The translations under genes and the position numbers were made by a program. Positions 43,027-51,837 of a stretch of 64,000 nt of DNA are shown one piece after another (within the stretch, counting starts at the first letter, position 1; each line of letters starts with the position of its first letter). The notes below the pieces were generated by a model. That model was not told where the DNA came from. It searched no databases and worked only from the letters and a program-made list of their open reading frames with translations. The stretch spans positions 21,684 to 85,683 of the forward strand of contig PHEQ01000014.1 of assembly GCA_002842985.1 (NCBI GenBank), in the 5' to 3' direction. Origin of the DNA: Alphaproteobacteria bacterium HGW-Alphaproteobacteria-1 (GTDB lineage Bacteria; Pseudomonadota; Alphaproteobacteria; Rhodobacterales; Rhodobacteraceae).

Positions 43027-44088
43027 GTGGCAACGACACGCGAAAGCGTCCTTGAGGCGCTGAAGACAATCGCCGATCCGGTGAGCGGCGCCGATATCGT
43101 TTCGGCAGGCATCGTGCGCGCCCTCAATGTCGAGGGCGAGACCGTGCGCTTCGTGCTCGAGATCGACCCGGCGAAGGCCGAGACCTACGGCCCGGTGCGC
43201 GATGCGGCCGAGGCGGCGGCGAAGAGCGCGGGCGCAAGCACCGTCTCGGCGGTTCTGACGGCCCATTCGGCCAAGGCGCCGCCCGATCTGAAGCCGTCGC
43301 GCAAGGCCGAGCCAAAAGGCCCGCAACAGGTGCCGGGCGTGGACCGGATCATCGCCATCGCGTCCGGCAAGGGCGGGGTGGGAAAATCCACCCTGTCGGC
43401 CAACCTTGCCTGTGCGCTCGCGGCCGAGGGGCGCCGCGTGGGCCTTCTGGATGCCGATGTCTACGGGCCGTCACAGCCCCGGATGCTGGGCGTTTCGGGC
43501 CGTCCTGCCAGCCCCGACGGCAAGACCATCCTGCCCCTGCGCAATCACGGCGTCACCATGATGTCCATCGGCCTCATGGTGAACGAGGGGCAGGCGGTTG
43601 TCTGGCGCGGTCCGATGCTGATGGGGGCGCTGCAACAGATGCTGATGCAGGTGCAATGGGGCGCGCTTGACGTGCTGATCGTCGATCTTCCACCAGGCAC
43701 GGGCGATGTGCAGATGACGCTGGCGCAAAAGGCGCATGTCGATGGCGCGATCGTGGTCTCGACCCCGCAGGACGTGGCGCTTCTGGATGCGCGCAAGGGG
43801 ATCGACATGTTCCAGCAACTCAAGGTGCCGGTGCTGGGGCTGATCGAGAACATGAGCACGCATATCTGTTCCAATTGCGGGCACGAGGAGCATATCTTCG
43901 GTCATGGCGGCGTGAAGGCCGAGGCCGAGAAACTGGGCGTGCCGCTTCTGGCGGAAATCCCGCTGCACCTCGATATCCGCATTGCCTCGGACGGGGGCGC
44001 GCCGATCGTGGTGAGCAAGCCCGAGAGCGCGCAGGCGCAGGTCTTCCGGCAAATCGCGCGCGACCTGATCGGAAAAGGGCTGGCATGA
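43027..44088 (+). CDS. apbC: Mrp/NBP35 family iron-sulfur cluster carrier ATPase
   Basis: The 353-residue P-loop ATPase carries an N-terminal MIP18/DUF59 domain (about residues 5-80), a variable linker, the deviant Walker A GKGGVGKSTLSANLA near residue 115, and the C-terminal cluster-binding CxxC in ICSNCGH near 280. Mrp proteins carry and transfer Fe-S clusters. In this setting it probably supplies formate dehydrogenase or the polyferredoxin. It starts with GTG at 43027 and overlaps the following gene (ATGA). Confidence 0.9.
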   Translation: MATTRESVLEALKTIADPVSGADIVSAGIVRALNVEGETVRFVLEIDPAKAETYGPVRDAAEAAAKSAGASTVSAVLTAHSAKAPPDLKPSRKAEPKGPQQVPGVDRIIAIASGKGGVGKSTLSANLACALAAEGRRVGLLDADVYGPSQPRMLGVSGRPASPDGKTILPLRNHGVTMMSIGLMVNEGQAVVWRGPMLMGALQQMLMQVQWGALDVLIVDLPPGTGDVQMTLAQKAHVDGAIVVSTPQDVALLDARKGIDMFQQLKVPVLGLIENMSTHICSNCGHEEHIFGHGGVKAEAEKLGVPLLAEIPLHLDIRIASDGGAPIVVSKPESAQAQVFRQIARDLIGKGLA

Positions 44089-44804
44089 CCGACGCCGCGA
44101 CCGGACCCACCTTTCCGCCGCTCCTCTCGGGGCTGGCACTGACCGGTGCGGTCGAGCCCTTCGACGAGGCGCGCGCCATGGCCGCACTTGGCTGCGATGC
44201 GGGGGTGGTGGTGCACAACATCACCGCCGACCGCCTCGCCGCCGCGCTTGTCCTTGCGCCCGAGGTGCCTCTTGCCCGCGCCATCGCCATGCTGCCGACC
44301 TGCGGCGTGGGGTTCCAGAACGCGCTTGGCGCCCTTGCCCCGCCCGAGGTGGCGGTGCATCTCGACTGGGCGGGAGGCATCCGTGTCAACGGCGCGCGTT
44401 GCGGACGCCTGCGCGTGGCGGCAGGCACAACCGATCCCGACGCGATACCCGACTGGATGGTGATCGGGCTCGAGGTGCCGCTTCTGCTGCTCAGCGAGCA
44501 ACCCGGCGAAACCCCCGACCGGACCGCCCTCAACGAGGAAGGCTGCGCCGAGGTGGCGCCGACGGCGCTGCTGGAGGCCTGGGCGCGCCACAGTCTCGTC
44601 TGGATCAACCGATGGGAAGACGAGGGCACGCGCGCGCTCCATGCCGAATGGCGCGGTCTTGCCTGGGGCATTGGCAAGCAGATCGCCCAAGGCGACCTCA
44701 CCGGCACCTGGCTGGGTGTGGACGAGGATTTCGGGATGCTCCTGCGCGATGCTGACACCACCCATCTCATCCCCCTCACCACCGTTCTGGAGGCCACCCG
44801 ATGA
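44085..44804 (+). CDS. biotin/lipoate ligase-like protein (DUF4444 C-terminus), probably inactive as a ligase
   Basis: The 239-residue protein follows the BirA/LplA ligase fold with a DUF4444-type end (VWINRWEDEGTRALHAEWRGLAWG). Where BirA has KWPND and the key lysine (KLAG), this reads HLDWAGGIRVNGARCGRLRV: both lysines are replaced. The GRGRRGR loop is also absent. So it is likely a pseudo-ligase that binds rather than transfers. It sits between apbC and the DUF6505 gene with four-base overlaps on both sides, which points to a shared role in metalloenzyme maturation. Confidence 0.75.
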   Translation: MTDAATGPTFPPLLSGLALTGAVEPFDEARAMAALGCDAGVVVHNITADRLAAALVLAPEVPLARAIAMLPTCGVGFQNALGALAPPEVAVHLDWAGGIRVNGARCGRLRVAAGTTDPDAIPDWMVIGLEVPLLLLSEQPGETPDRTALNEEGCAEVAPTALLEAWARHSLVWINRWEDEGTRALHAEWRGLAWGIGKQIAQGDLTGTWLGVDEDFGMLLRDADTTHLIPLTTVLEATR

Positions 44805-45280
44805 AACTCGCCCGAGCGATCCATTTTGACGAAAGCGACATGCGCGTCTTTCACAGCCCGGCGCGCACGGGGGAATGGTGTCTCTCGGGGGGGTTCGAGT
44901 TCTCCAACTGGACCGAGGCGGACCTCGCCGGCAAATCCCGACAGGCCTTCGCCAATGGCTGGCTGGGGCTGGAGACCTTTGGCCGCGTCACCTTTGTGGC
45001 CGTCACGCAGGTGGAACCGGGCGAGGCCGAGGCGCTGACGCAGGCGCTGGCTGCGCATTTCGTGGATTTTTACGGTGCGCCCGATCTGGCCGCCGCCCTG
45101 CCCGTTGCGCGCGACGAGATCGCGCATATGGCCGAGCTATGCGAGGATCACGCGCCCAACACGCTGCTGACCGTGCTGCGCGAGCTTACGGATGCCGGCG
45201 TGCGCGAAAGCTTCAGCGCGATCGAACCGCAGGACGCAGAGCTTGATCTTGTGGCCGTGCACGGCGCGCTCGACGAGTAG
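44801..45280 (+). CDS. DUF6505 family protein
   Basis: The 159-residue protein starts KLARAIHFDESDMRVFHSPARTGEW and contains the pattern GWLGLETFGRVTFVAVTQV. It has no signal peptide or membrane helix. I recall it as DUF6505, a family found mainly after the ligase-like gene in this operon type; the function is unknown. It is the last gene of the DUF6494-apbC-ligase-like-DUF6505 operon and starts by ATGA overlap. Confidence 0.7.
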   Translation: MKLARAIHFDESDMRVFHSPARTGEWCLSGGFEFSNWTEADLAGKSRQAFANGWLGLETFGRVTFVAVTQVEPGEAEALTQALAAHFVDFYGAPDLAAALPVARDEIAHMAELCEDHAPNTLLTVLRELTDAGVRESFSAIEPQDAELDLVAVHGALDE

Positions 45281-45289
45281 GCCGCAGGC

Positions 45290-45751
45290 TCACCCCGCCT
45301 CACTCGGGTTGAGCCGGACCACCGCGAGATTGAGCGCACCCGCCACGCTGACCCAGACGAGGTAGGGCACGAACAAAAGCCCCGCCCACATATCCACCTG
45401 CCACAGCGCAAGAAGCGTCGCCGCCACCGAGAGCCACAGCGCTCCCAGCACGATGAGGCCCAGCCGCATCCGCCGGAGCCCGAAAAACACCGGCGTCCAC
45501 AGCCCGTTCAGCGCGATCTGCAACGCCCAGAGCGCCATGGCAAGGCTGTTGCCCTCGCTCACCGCCGCCCGCGCCCCGGCCGCCGCGATGCAAACATAAA
45601 GCGTCGTCCATGCCACCGGGAACAGCCAGTTGGGCGGGGTCCAGCGCGGCTTTTGCAGGCGCGCATACCACTCGCCGGGCGGGAACAGACCGCCGGTCGA
45701 TCCGGCGGCGAAACAGGCGGCAAGGAAGATGGCGAACAGGAGGTAGATCAT
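45290..45751 (-). CDS. tspO: TspO/MBR tryptophan-rich sensory protein
   Basis: The 153-residue five-helix membrane protein has the TspO pattern: WYARLQKPRWTPPNWLFPVAW near residues 28-48, and later many Trp residues. In Rhodobacter TspO (crtK) lies in the photosynthesis cluster and tunes expression in response to oxygen by exporting or degrading porphyrin intermediates. Here it is likewise the last gene after crtI-crtB, overlapping crtB by four bases. Confidence 0.93.
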   Translation of the reverse strand: MIYLLFAIFLAACFAAGSTGGLFPPGEWYARLQKPRWTPPNWLFPVAWTTLYVCIAAAGARAAVSEGNSLAMALWALQIALNGLWTPVFFGLRRMRLGLIVLGALWLSVAATLLALWQVDMWAGLLFVPYLVWVSVAGALNLAVVRLNPSEAG

Positions 45752-46797
45752 TCCGCTGCTATAGCGGGAGAACCGCCGCGCTTCAACGCGTCACGACGCG
45801 CGGCATCGCGCGCCTTCAGCCCCGTCAGCGTGCTATGAAGCGTGTCCGACCAGTCGCGCGCAGGCACCGCATCCGCCGCCGCCGCATCGACCAGAAACCC
45901 GACCTCGGGCAAGGGCCGCGCATAATAGAGCGCCGAGTGCGGCATCACCAGACTGCCGCCCGCCCGCACCCCCGCGAGCATCAGCCAGCCCAGCTTTTGC
46001 CGGCCGCTTGTGTGCGCCCGCGCGCGGATCGGATCATGCCCGCCGCGCCGCACCGCCCCGCCGATCCCGGCATATATCAGCCGCGCGGCATAGATCCCCG
46101 GACGGCAATCGACCGGCAGCGCGGCAATCCCCGCCTCGGCGCGATGATAGAGCGTGTCCGCCTCGCGCAAGAGCCGTGCCACCAGCCCGCCCAGTTCCGG
46201 CGACATCGCAGGCGCATCCAGGAAGTGTTCAGGGTCGAGCCGCGCCTCGCGCATCCAGTCAAGCGGCAGGTATAGCCGCCCCTCGCGCGCATCCTCGCCC
46301 ACATCGCGCGCGATATTGGTCAGTTGCATCGCCACGCCCAGATCGCAGGCCCGCGCCAGCGCCTCGCGCCGCCGCTCGCGCATGAGCACGCACATCATCG
46401 CCCCCACCGCTGCCGCCACCCGCGCCGAATAGGCCCTGAGGCCCGACAGATCCTCGTAGCGCCGCCCTTCGGCATCCCAGGCCAACCCCTCCAGCAGCGC
46501 CTCGGGCAGCGCGCGGGGCATGTCGAATTCCTCGATCACGGCGGCAAAGGCCCGGTCGGCGGGCGCATTGCGCGGCCGACCCCGATAGGCCAGATCAAGC
46601 CGCTCATGCAGGCTCAGCACCGCCGCTGCCTTTTCCTGCTGCAAATCCACCGCGTCATCGGCCAGTCGGCAAAACGCATAAAGCGCAAGCGCCGGATCGC
46701 GCAACCGCCGGGGCAAAAGCCTTGACGCCGCATGAAACGACCGCGAGCCGTGTTTGATCGCCGCCACGCAATGCGCCATGTCCCGTTCGTCGATCAT
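45748..46797 (-). CDS. crtB: phytoene synthase
   Basis: CrtB joins two geranylgeranyl diphosphates into phytoene. The 349-residue protein has both Asp-rich motifs: AFCRLADDAVD (about residue 42) and LTNIARDVGEDAREGRLYLP (about 165). These bind the Mg-diphosphates. It starts by ATGA overlap with crtI and ends overlapping tspO. Confidence 0.95.
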   Translation of the reverse strand: MIDERDMAHCVAAIKHGSRSFHAASRLLPRRLRDPALALYAFCRLADDAVDLQQEKAAAVLSLHERLDLAYRGRPRNAPADRAFAAVIEEFDMPRALPEALLEGLAWDAEGRRYEDLSGLRAYSARVAAAVGAMMCVLMRERRREALARACDLGVAMQLTNIARDVGEDAREGRLYLPLDWMREARLDPEHFLDAPAMSPELGGLVARLLREADTLYHRAEAGIAALPVDCRPGIYAARLIYAGIGGAVRRGGHDPIRARAHTSGRQKLGWLMLAGVRAGGSLVMPHSALYYARPLPEVGFLVDAAAADAVPARDWSDTLHSTLTGLKARDAARRDALKRGGSPAIAAE

Positions 46798-48341
46798 CGC
46801 ACCCCCATCGGATCGGGCACCAGTTGCGCCAGCATCTCGGCGCTTGCAATCACCCCCGGCAGCCCCGCGCCGGGATGCGTTCCCGCCCCCACAAGATAAA
46901 GCCCCGCCGCCTCTTCGCTGACGTTATGAGGCCGGAACCAGGCGCTTTGCAGAATGCGCGGCTCGATGGAAAACCCCGACCCGTGCGGGCTGAGGTAGCG
47001 GTCGCGGAAGGTCTCGGGCGTGAACACCTCCGACGGCCCCAGATGTGCGCCCAGACCGGGCAAGAGTTCACGCTCCAGCACCGCCTGCACCTTCGCGCGG
47101 TAAGGCTCGGCCATGGCCTGCCAATCCACCGGGTCGGCATGGCCCAGATGCGGCACCGGGCTGAGCGCATAGAATGTGTCATCGCCTTCGGGCGCCACCG
47201 AAGGATCGGTCACCGAGGGGCGATGGACATAAAGGCTCATGTCATCCGCCAGTCGCCCCTTGAGGAAAATGTCGCGCACAAGGCCCTTATAGCGCGGCCC
47301 GTTGAGGATCGTGTGATGGCCTGCATCCGGCCACAGGCCCGCCGTGCCCTTGGTTCCGAAATACCATACGAAAAGACCCATCGACCAACGCGACCGCCTG
47401 AGCCGCGCTTTTGTCCAGCGCCGCTTGGAGTGGTTGCGCATCAGGTGGTCATAGGTATGGCCCGCATCGGCATTGGACACCACGATATCGGCCCCCATCA
47501 CCTCGCCGGATGTAAGGCGCACGCCCGCCGCGCGCCCGCCCTTCAGCACGATCTCATCGACCTCGGCCCCCTGCCGCACGATGCCGCCCTGCCCCGCCAC
47601 GACCCGCGCCATGGCATTGGCAATCGCCGCCACGCCGCCCATGGCGTAATGCACGCCGAATTCCTTTTCCAGGTGGCTGACCAGCGCATACATCGAGGTG
47701 ACATGGAACGGATCGCCCCCGATGAAGAGCGGATGGAACGAGAGCGCCATGCGCAGCCGCTCATCCTTGACCCGCCGCGCGGCATGGGCCGCGACCGAGC
47801 GATCGGCGCGCAGCCAGGCGAATTTAGGCAGCACCTTGATCAGGTCCACCAGCCTGTGCATCGGGCGCCGCCCCAGATCCTCAAAGCCGAACCAGTAACG
47901 CGCCTCGCTGTCGCGCACGAACCTGTCATAGCCCGCCAGATCGCCGGGCGAGAGCCGCGCCACCTCGGCGCGCGTTCCCGCCGGGTCCTGCCGCGCGGCA
48001 AAGCGGCTGCCATCGGGCCAGCGAATCTCGTAGAACGGGTCAAGCGCGCGCAGGTCCACATCCGTGTCGAAATCGCGCCCGCAGGCGGCCCAGAGATCGC
48101 GCAGCCCCTGCGGCACGGTGACAATGGTCGGCCCCAGATCGAAACGGTGGCCGTCACGCATCAGGTGCGAGCCGCGCCCGCCGGGGCTGTCGAGCCGGTC
48201 AAGGACCGTCACGCGATAGCCCTTCGCTCCAAGCCGCATCGCCGCCGCCAGCCCCCCCAGCCCCGCTCCTATGACTGCCGCATGGGGCGCGACCGGTTGG
48301 GCCGCATCGGGGGTCAGGGCGGGATCAAGACGTGTCAACAT
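46794..48341 (-). CDS. crtI: phytoene desaturase
   Basis: CrtI introduces double bonds into phytoene to give neurosporene or lycopene. The 515-residue flavoprotein has the FAD motif AAVIGAGLGGLAAAMRLGAKGYRV near residue 21 and the C-terminal signature GLYLVGAGTHPGAGLPGV. It is first in the crtI-crtB-tspO operon. The start at 48341 lies only 16 bases from the PpsR-type site, so the leader is short. Confidence 0.95.
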   Translation of the reverse strand: MLTRLDPALTPDAAQPVAPHAAVIGAGLGGLAAAMRLGAKGYRVTVLDRLDSPGGRGSHLMRDGHRFDLGPTIVTVPQGLRDLWAACGRDFDTDVDLRALDPFYEIRWPDGSRFAARQDPAGTRAEVARLSPGDLAGYDRFVRDSEARYWFGFEDLGRRPMHRLVDLIKVLPKFAWLRADRSVAAHAARRVKDERLRMALSFHPLFIGGDPFHVTSMYALVSHLEKEFGVHYAMGGVAAIANAMARVVAGQGGIVRQGAEVDEIVLKGGRAAGVRLTSGEVMGADIVVSNADAGHTYDHLMRNHSKRRWTKARLRRSRWSMGLFVWYFGTKGTAGLWPDAGHHTILNGPRYKGLVRDIFLKGRLADDMSLYVHRPSVTDPSVAPEGDDTFYALSPVPHLGHADPVDWQAMAEPYRAKVQAVLERELLPGLGAHLGPSEVFTPETFRDRYLSPHGSGFSIEPRILQSAWFRPHNVSEEAAGLYLVGAGTHPGAGLPGVIASAEMLAQLVPDPMGVR

Positions 48342-48357
48342 GACTCGAGCCTACACA

Positions 48358-48375
48358 TGTCAACTCAAGTTGACA
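48358..48375. promoter_or_regulatory. PpsR/CrtJ-type operator in the crtI/crtA divergent promoter
   Basis: TGT-CAACTCAAGTTG-ACA matches the TGT-N12-ACA consensus of the redox-sensitive photosynthesis repressor PpsR (CrtJ) and is itself a perfect palindrome. Its right arm contains TTGACA (48370-48375), a good -35 for crtA, with a plausible -10 TTTCAT at 48393-48398 after 17 bases. Repressor binding would therefore block the promoter in the presence of oxygen or light. Confidence 0.8.
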
Positions 48376-48411
48376 ATCTGTGATTACCGGCGTTTCATTG
48401 CTCCGTGATCC

Positions 48412-49173
48412 ATGGCAGGTTACACCAAGGCCCAACACGCAAGGAGCCGAGCCATTCAGACCGTAAGCCTCAGCTTCTTTCGATTCGCCCCCGGCGCGGC
48501 GCGGCTCTGGGCCTTCTCCATGATGGGGCTGGCGCGGCGCGGCCTCGCCGCGACCCCCGGCATCGGCTTCTGGAAGCTGTGCGGCTCGGGCACCGGCGAG
48601 GGGTTCACGCCCCGACCCAATCTCGGGGTCTATGCCATTCTCGCCACATGGGACCGACGCGACATCGCCGAGAGACAGACGCAGGACGGCCCCGCCTTCG
48701 CCCGCTTCCACGCCCGCGCCGCCGAATGCTGGACGGTGTTCCTCTCCCCTGTCTCGGCGCGCGGCACATGGTCCGGGCAGGCGCCTTTCGCGCCGTCGCC
48801 TGCGCCCCTGACCGGCACCGTCACCGGCCCCGTCGCCGCCCTCACCCGCGCCACGTTGCGGCCCCGCGCGGCGCTCAGATTCTGGAACCGAGTGCCCGAT
48901 ATCAGCGCCGCCATCGGCACCGACCCCAACGTGACCTTCAAGATCGGCATCGGCGAGGTGCCGCTCTTGCATCAGGTGACCTTTTCCATCTGGCCTTCCA
49001 CCGCCGCCATGGCGCAATTCGCCCGCGCCGACGGCCCCCATGCCCGCGCCATCCGCGCCGTGCGCGACGGCAACTGGTTTTCCGAAGAGCTTTATGCGCG
49101 CTTCGCCCTCACCGGCACGCGCGGCACCTGGCTCGGCGCCAACCCCCTCGACTCTCTGAAAGAAACTGCATGA
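48412..49173 (+). CDS. crtA: spheroidene monooxygenase
   Basis: CrtA inserts a keto group into spheroidene to give spheroidenone, which dominates under aerobic conditions. The product has the conserved start of the family, TVSLSFFRFAPGAARLWAFSMMGLARRG, and the GFWKLCGSGTGEGFTPRPN motif. From the ATG at 48412 it is 253 residues with a 14-residue, atypical extension. The only good ribosome-binding site (AAGGAG) lies before an ATT at 48454 that corresponds to the usual first Met, giving 239 residues. So the start is uncertain. The stop overlaps bchI (ATGA). Confidence 0.92.
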   Translation: MAGYTKAQHARSRAIQTVSLSFFRFAPGAARLWAFSMMGLARRGLAATPGIGFWKLCGSGTGEGFTPRPNLGVYAILATWDRRDIAERQTQDGPAFARFHARAAECWTVFLSPVSARGTWSGQAPFAPSPAPLTGTVTGPVAALTRATLRPRAALRFWNRVPDISAAIGTDPNVTFKIGIGEVPLLHQVTFSIWPSTAAMAQFARADGPHARAIRAVRDGNWFSEELYARFALTGTRGTWLGANPLDSLKETA

Positions 49174-50174
49174 CCCCTGCCTTTCCCTTCTCCGCCATCG
49201 TCGGTCAGGACGACATGAAACGCGCCATGATCCTTACCGCGATCGACCCCGGCCTTGGCGGTGTGCTGGTCTTTGGCGACAGGGGCACCGGCAAATCCAC
49301 CGCCGTGCGCGCGCTCGCCGCCCTCTTGCCGCCCATCCGTCAGGTCGCCGCCTGCCCGGTCAATTCCGAACGCCCCGAGGAGTGCCCCGACTGGGCCAAT
49401 GTCACCGATCCCGCGATCTCCGAACGCCCCACCCCCGTGATCGACCTGCCGCTTGGTGTGACCGAGGACCGCGTCACCGGCGCGCTCGACATCGAGCGCG
49501 CGCTCACACGCGGCGAAAAGGCGTTCGAGCCGGGGCTGCTGGCGCGGGCCAATCGCGGCTATCTTTACGTCGACGAGGTCAACCTGCTCGAGGATCACAT
49601 CGTCGACCTGCTGCTCGACGTGGCGCAAAGCGGGGTCAACATCGTCGAGCGCGAGGGGCTGTCGATCCGCCATGCGGCGCGCTTCGTGCTGGTCGGCTCG
49701 GGCAACCCCGAGGAGGGCGAGCTGCGCCCGCAACTGCTGGACCGGTTCGGCCTTTCGGTCGAGGTTCGCTCGCCTTCGGACATCGAAGAGCGGGTCGAGG
49801 TGATCCGCCGCCGCCACGCTTTCGAGACCGACACGGACGCTTTCATGGCCCATTGGGGGGCCGAGGATGCGCGCCTGCGCGCCGCGATCCTCACGGCCCG
49901 CGCGGCCTTGCCCCGCACCGCGACGCCCGACGCAACGCTCACCGATTGCGCGCGGCTCAGCGTGGCGCTTGGCACCGACGGGCTGCGCGGTGAGCTGACG
50001 TTATTGCGCGCGGCGCGCGCGCTGGCAGCCTATCAGGGCGCGCCCGAGACCGGCCCAGATCACCTGCGCATGGTGGCCCCGCTCGCGCTTAGCCACCGCC
50101 TGCGCCGCGACCCGCTGGACGAGGCCGGATCGGCGGCCCGTGTCGCGCGCGCCGTGGCCGAGGTTCTGGGGTGA
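49170..50174 (+). CDS. bchI: magnesium chelatase ATPase subunit I
   Basis: BchI, with BchD and BchH, inserts Mg2+ into protoporphyrin IX, the first committed step of bacteriochlorophyll synthesis. The 334-residue AAA+ protein has Walker A GDRGTGKSTAVRALAA near residue 31, Walker B GYLYVDEVNLLEDHIVDLLLDVAQSG, and sensor region VGSGNPEEGELRPQLLDRFG. Length is normal. It overlaps crtA and bchD. Confidence 0.97.
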   Translation: MTPAFPFSAIVGQDDMKRAMILTAIDPGLGGVLVFGDRGTGKSTAVRALAALLPPIRQVAACPVNSERPEECPDWANVTDPAISERPTPVIDLPLGVTEDRVTGALDIERALTRGEKAFEPGLLARANRGYLYVDEVNLLEDHIVDLLLDVAQSGVNIVEREGLSIRHAARFVLVGSGNPEEGELRPQLLDRFGLSVEVRSPSDIEERVEVIRRRHAFETDTDAFMAHWGAEDARLRAAILTARAALPRTATPDATLTDCARLSVALGTDGLRGELTLLRAARALAAYQGAPETGPDHLRMVAPLALSHRLRRDPLDEAGSAARVARAVAEVLG

Positions 50175-51835
50175 CGCGCGGCGCTGACACGGGCCGCGCG
50201 CTCGCCGCGCTGGCGCTCGATCCGGCCGGTCTGGGCGGGCTTGTGCTGCGCGCCCGCCCCGGCCCCGCCCGCGATGCGGTCGAGGCAGCGCTTGCGCGCC
50301 TGCCGGGGCCATCGCGCCGCCTTCATCCCGCCACGCCGGACGAGGCGCTTTTCGGCGGGCTTGACCTCACCGCCTCGCTTGGCGCCGGCCACGCGATCCG
50401 CACGACGGGCCTTGCAGCCGCACCGCAGCGCCTGATCCTGCCGATGGCCGAGCGCACGCCGCCCGGCCTTGCCGCGCGGCTCGCGCAGATCCTTGATCTG
50501 GGGCTTGGCCATTGCCTCATCGCGCTCGACGAGGGGGCCGAGCCGGAAGAGGCCGCGCCGCCCGCGCTGGCCGATCGGCTCGCCTTTCACATCGACCTCA
50601 CCGAGGCCCGGGCCGAGGCCGTGGCCCTGCCCGCGCCTGTCGATCTCGACGCCGCGCGCGCACGCCTTGCGCGCACCGCCCTGCCCGACGGGGCCATCGC
50701 CACCCTGACCGTGCTCGCCGCGCGCTTTGGCATCGACAGCCTGCGCGCGCCGCATCTCGCGCTGCGCGCGGCGCGCGCGCTGGCCGCACTCGACGGCGCG
50801 AAAATCGCCACCGACGACCATATCCGCGAGGCGGCGGAACTCGTTTATCCCTCCCGCGCCACGCAGACCCCCGCACCCGAGGCCCCGCCCGAGGACAGCG
50901 AGGCACCCGAGCCGGACCAGCCCGAGACGGGCGGAGAGGATACCGCCGCCCTGCCCGAGGACATCCTTGTCGCCGCCATCGCCGCGCGCCTGCCCGCGGG
51001 TCTGCTCGACCCGAACCGTGGCAATGGCCCCCGCCGCGCCCCCAGCCCCGGCAGCGGCGCGGGCACGCGCCAAAAGGGCACGCGGCGCGGCCGCCCCTTG
51101 CCCGCCCGCGCGGGCCGGCCCGACGGGCGCGCGCGCATCGACGCAGTGGCCACCTTGCGCGCGGCGGCACCGTGGCAGGCGCTGCGCCGCGCCTCGTCCG
51201 TCGATACCGTCAAACACCTTCACCTGCGCCCCGACGACCTGCGCTTTCGCCGCTACGAGTCGCGACGCGACCGGCTCCTGATCTTCGCGGTGGATGCCTC
51301 CGGCTCGGCGGCTGTGGCGCGCCTGGCAGAGGCCAAGGGCGCGGTCGAGATCCTGCTGGCCGAAGCCTATGCCCGGCGCGATCAGGTCGCGCTCATCGCC
51401 TTTCGCGGCACGGGGACCGAGGCGCTTTTGCCCCCCACCCGCGCGCTGGTGCAGGCCAAGCGACGGCTCGCGGCCCTGCCCGGCGGCGGTGGCACACCGC
51501 TGGCAGGGGGGCTTCTGGCTGCGGCAGAGATGGCCGCGCAGGCGCGCCGCCACGGTCTCAGCCCGCTGCTGGCGCTGCTCACCGACGGGCGCGCCAATCT
51601 CGCGCTCGACGGCACGGCGGGGCGCGCCATGGCGATGCAGGATGCACGCCGCATCGCCCGCACCCTCGCCGCCACCGCCCTGCCCGCGCTGGTGATCGAC
51701 ACCTCCGCCCGCCCCGGCCCCGAGGCGCAGGATGTCGCGCAGGCCCTCGGCGCGCGCTACCTTGCCCTGCCGCGCGCCGATGCCCGCCGCCTCAGCGCCG
51801 CCATCGGGGCCGCGCGCGACGATCTGGCGCCCTGA
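50171..51835 (+). CDS. bchD: magnesium chelatase subunit D
   Basis: The 554-residue protein has an AAA-like N-terminal half without a proper Walker A, a Pro/Glu-rich acidic linker (about residues 235-260, APEAPPEDSEAPEPDQPE), and a C-terminal VWA (integrin I) domain with the MIDAS motif DASGSAA near residue 375. It forms a platform for the BchI hexamer. It begins with GTG overlapping the bchI stop. bchO follows two bases after its stop. Confidence 0.95.
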   Translation: MTRGADTGRALAALALDPAGLGGLVLRARPGPARDAVEAALARLPGPSRRLHPATPDEALFGGLDLTASLGAGHAIRTTGLAAAPQRLILPMAERTPPGLAARLAQILDLGLGHCLIALDEGAEPEEAAPPALADRLAFHIDLTEARAEAVALPAPVDLDAARARLARTALPDGAIATLTVLAARFGIDSLRAPHLALRAARALAALDGAKIATDDHIREAAELVYPSRATQTPAPEAPPEDSEAPEPDQPETGGEDTAALPEDILVAAIAARLPAGLLDPNRGNGPRRAPSPGSGAGTRQKGTRRGRPLPARAGRPDGRARIDAVATLRAAAPWQALRRASSVDTVKHLHLRPDDLRFRRYESRRDRLLIFAVDASGSAAVARLAEAKGAVEILLAEAYARRDQVALIAFRGTGTEALLPPTRALVQAKRRLAALPGGGGTPLAGGLLAAAEMAAQARRHGLSPLLALLTDGRANLALDGTAGRAMAMQDARRIARTLAATALPALVIDTSARPGPEAQDVAQALGARYLALPRADARRLSAAIGAARDDLAP

Positions 51836-51837
51836 GC

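Noticed and set aside
44085..44804. Active biotin or lipoate ligase
   Set aside because: Expected lysines and the GRGRRGR-type loop are absent, so I describe it as ligase-like rather than assign birA or lplA.
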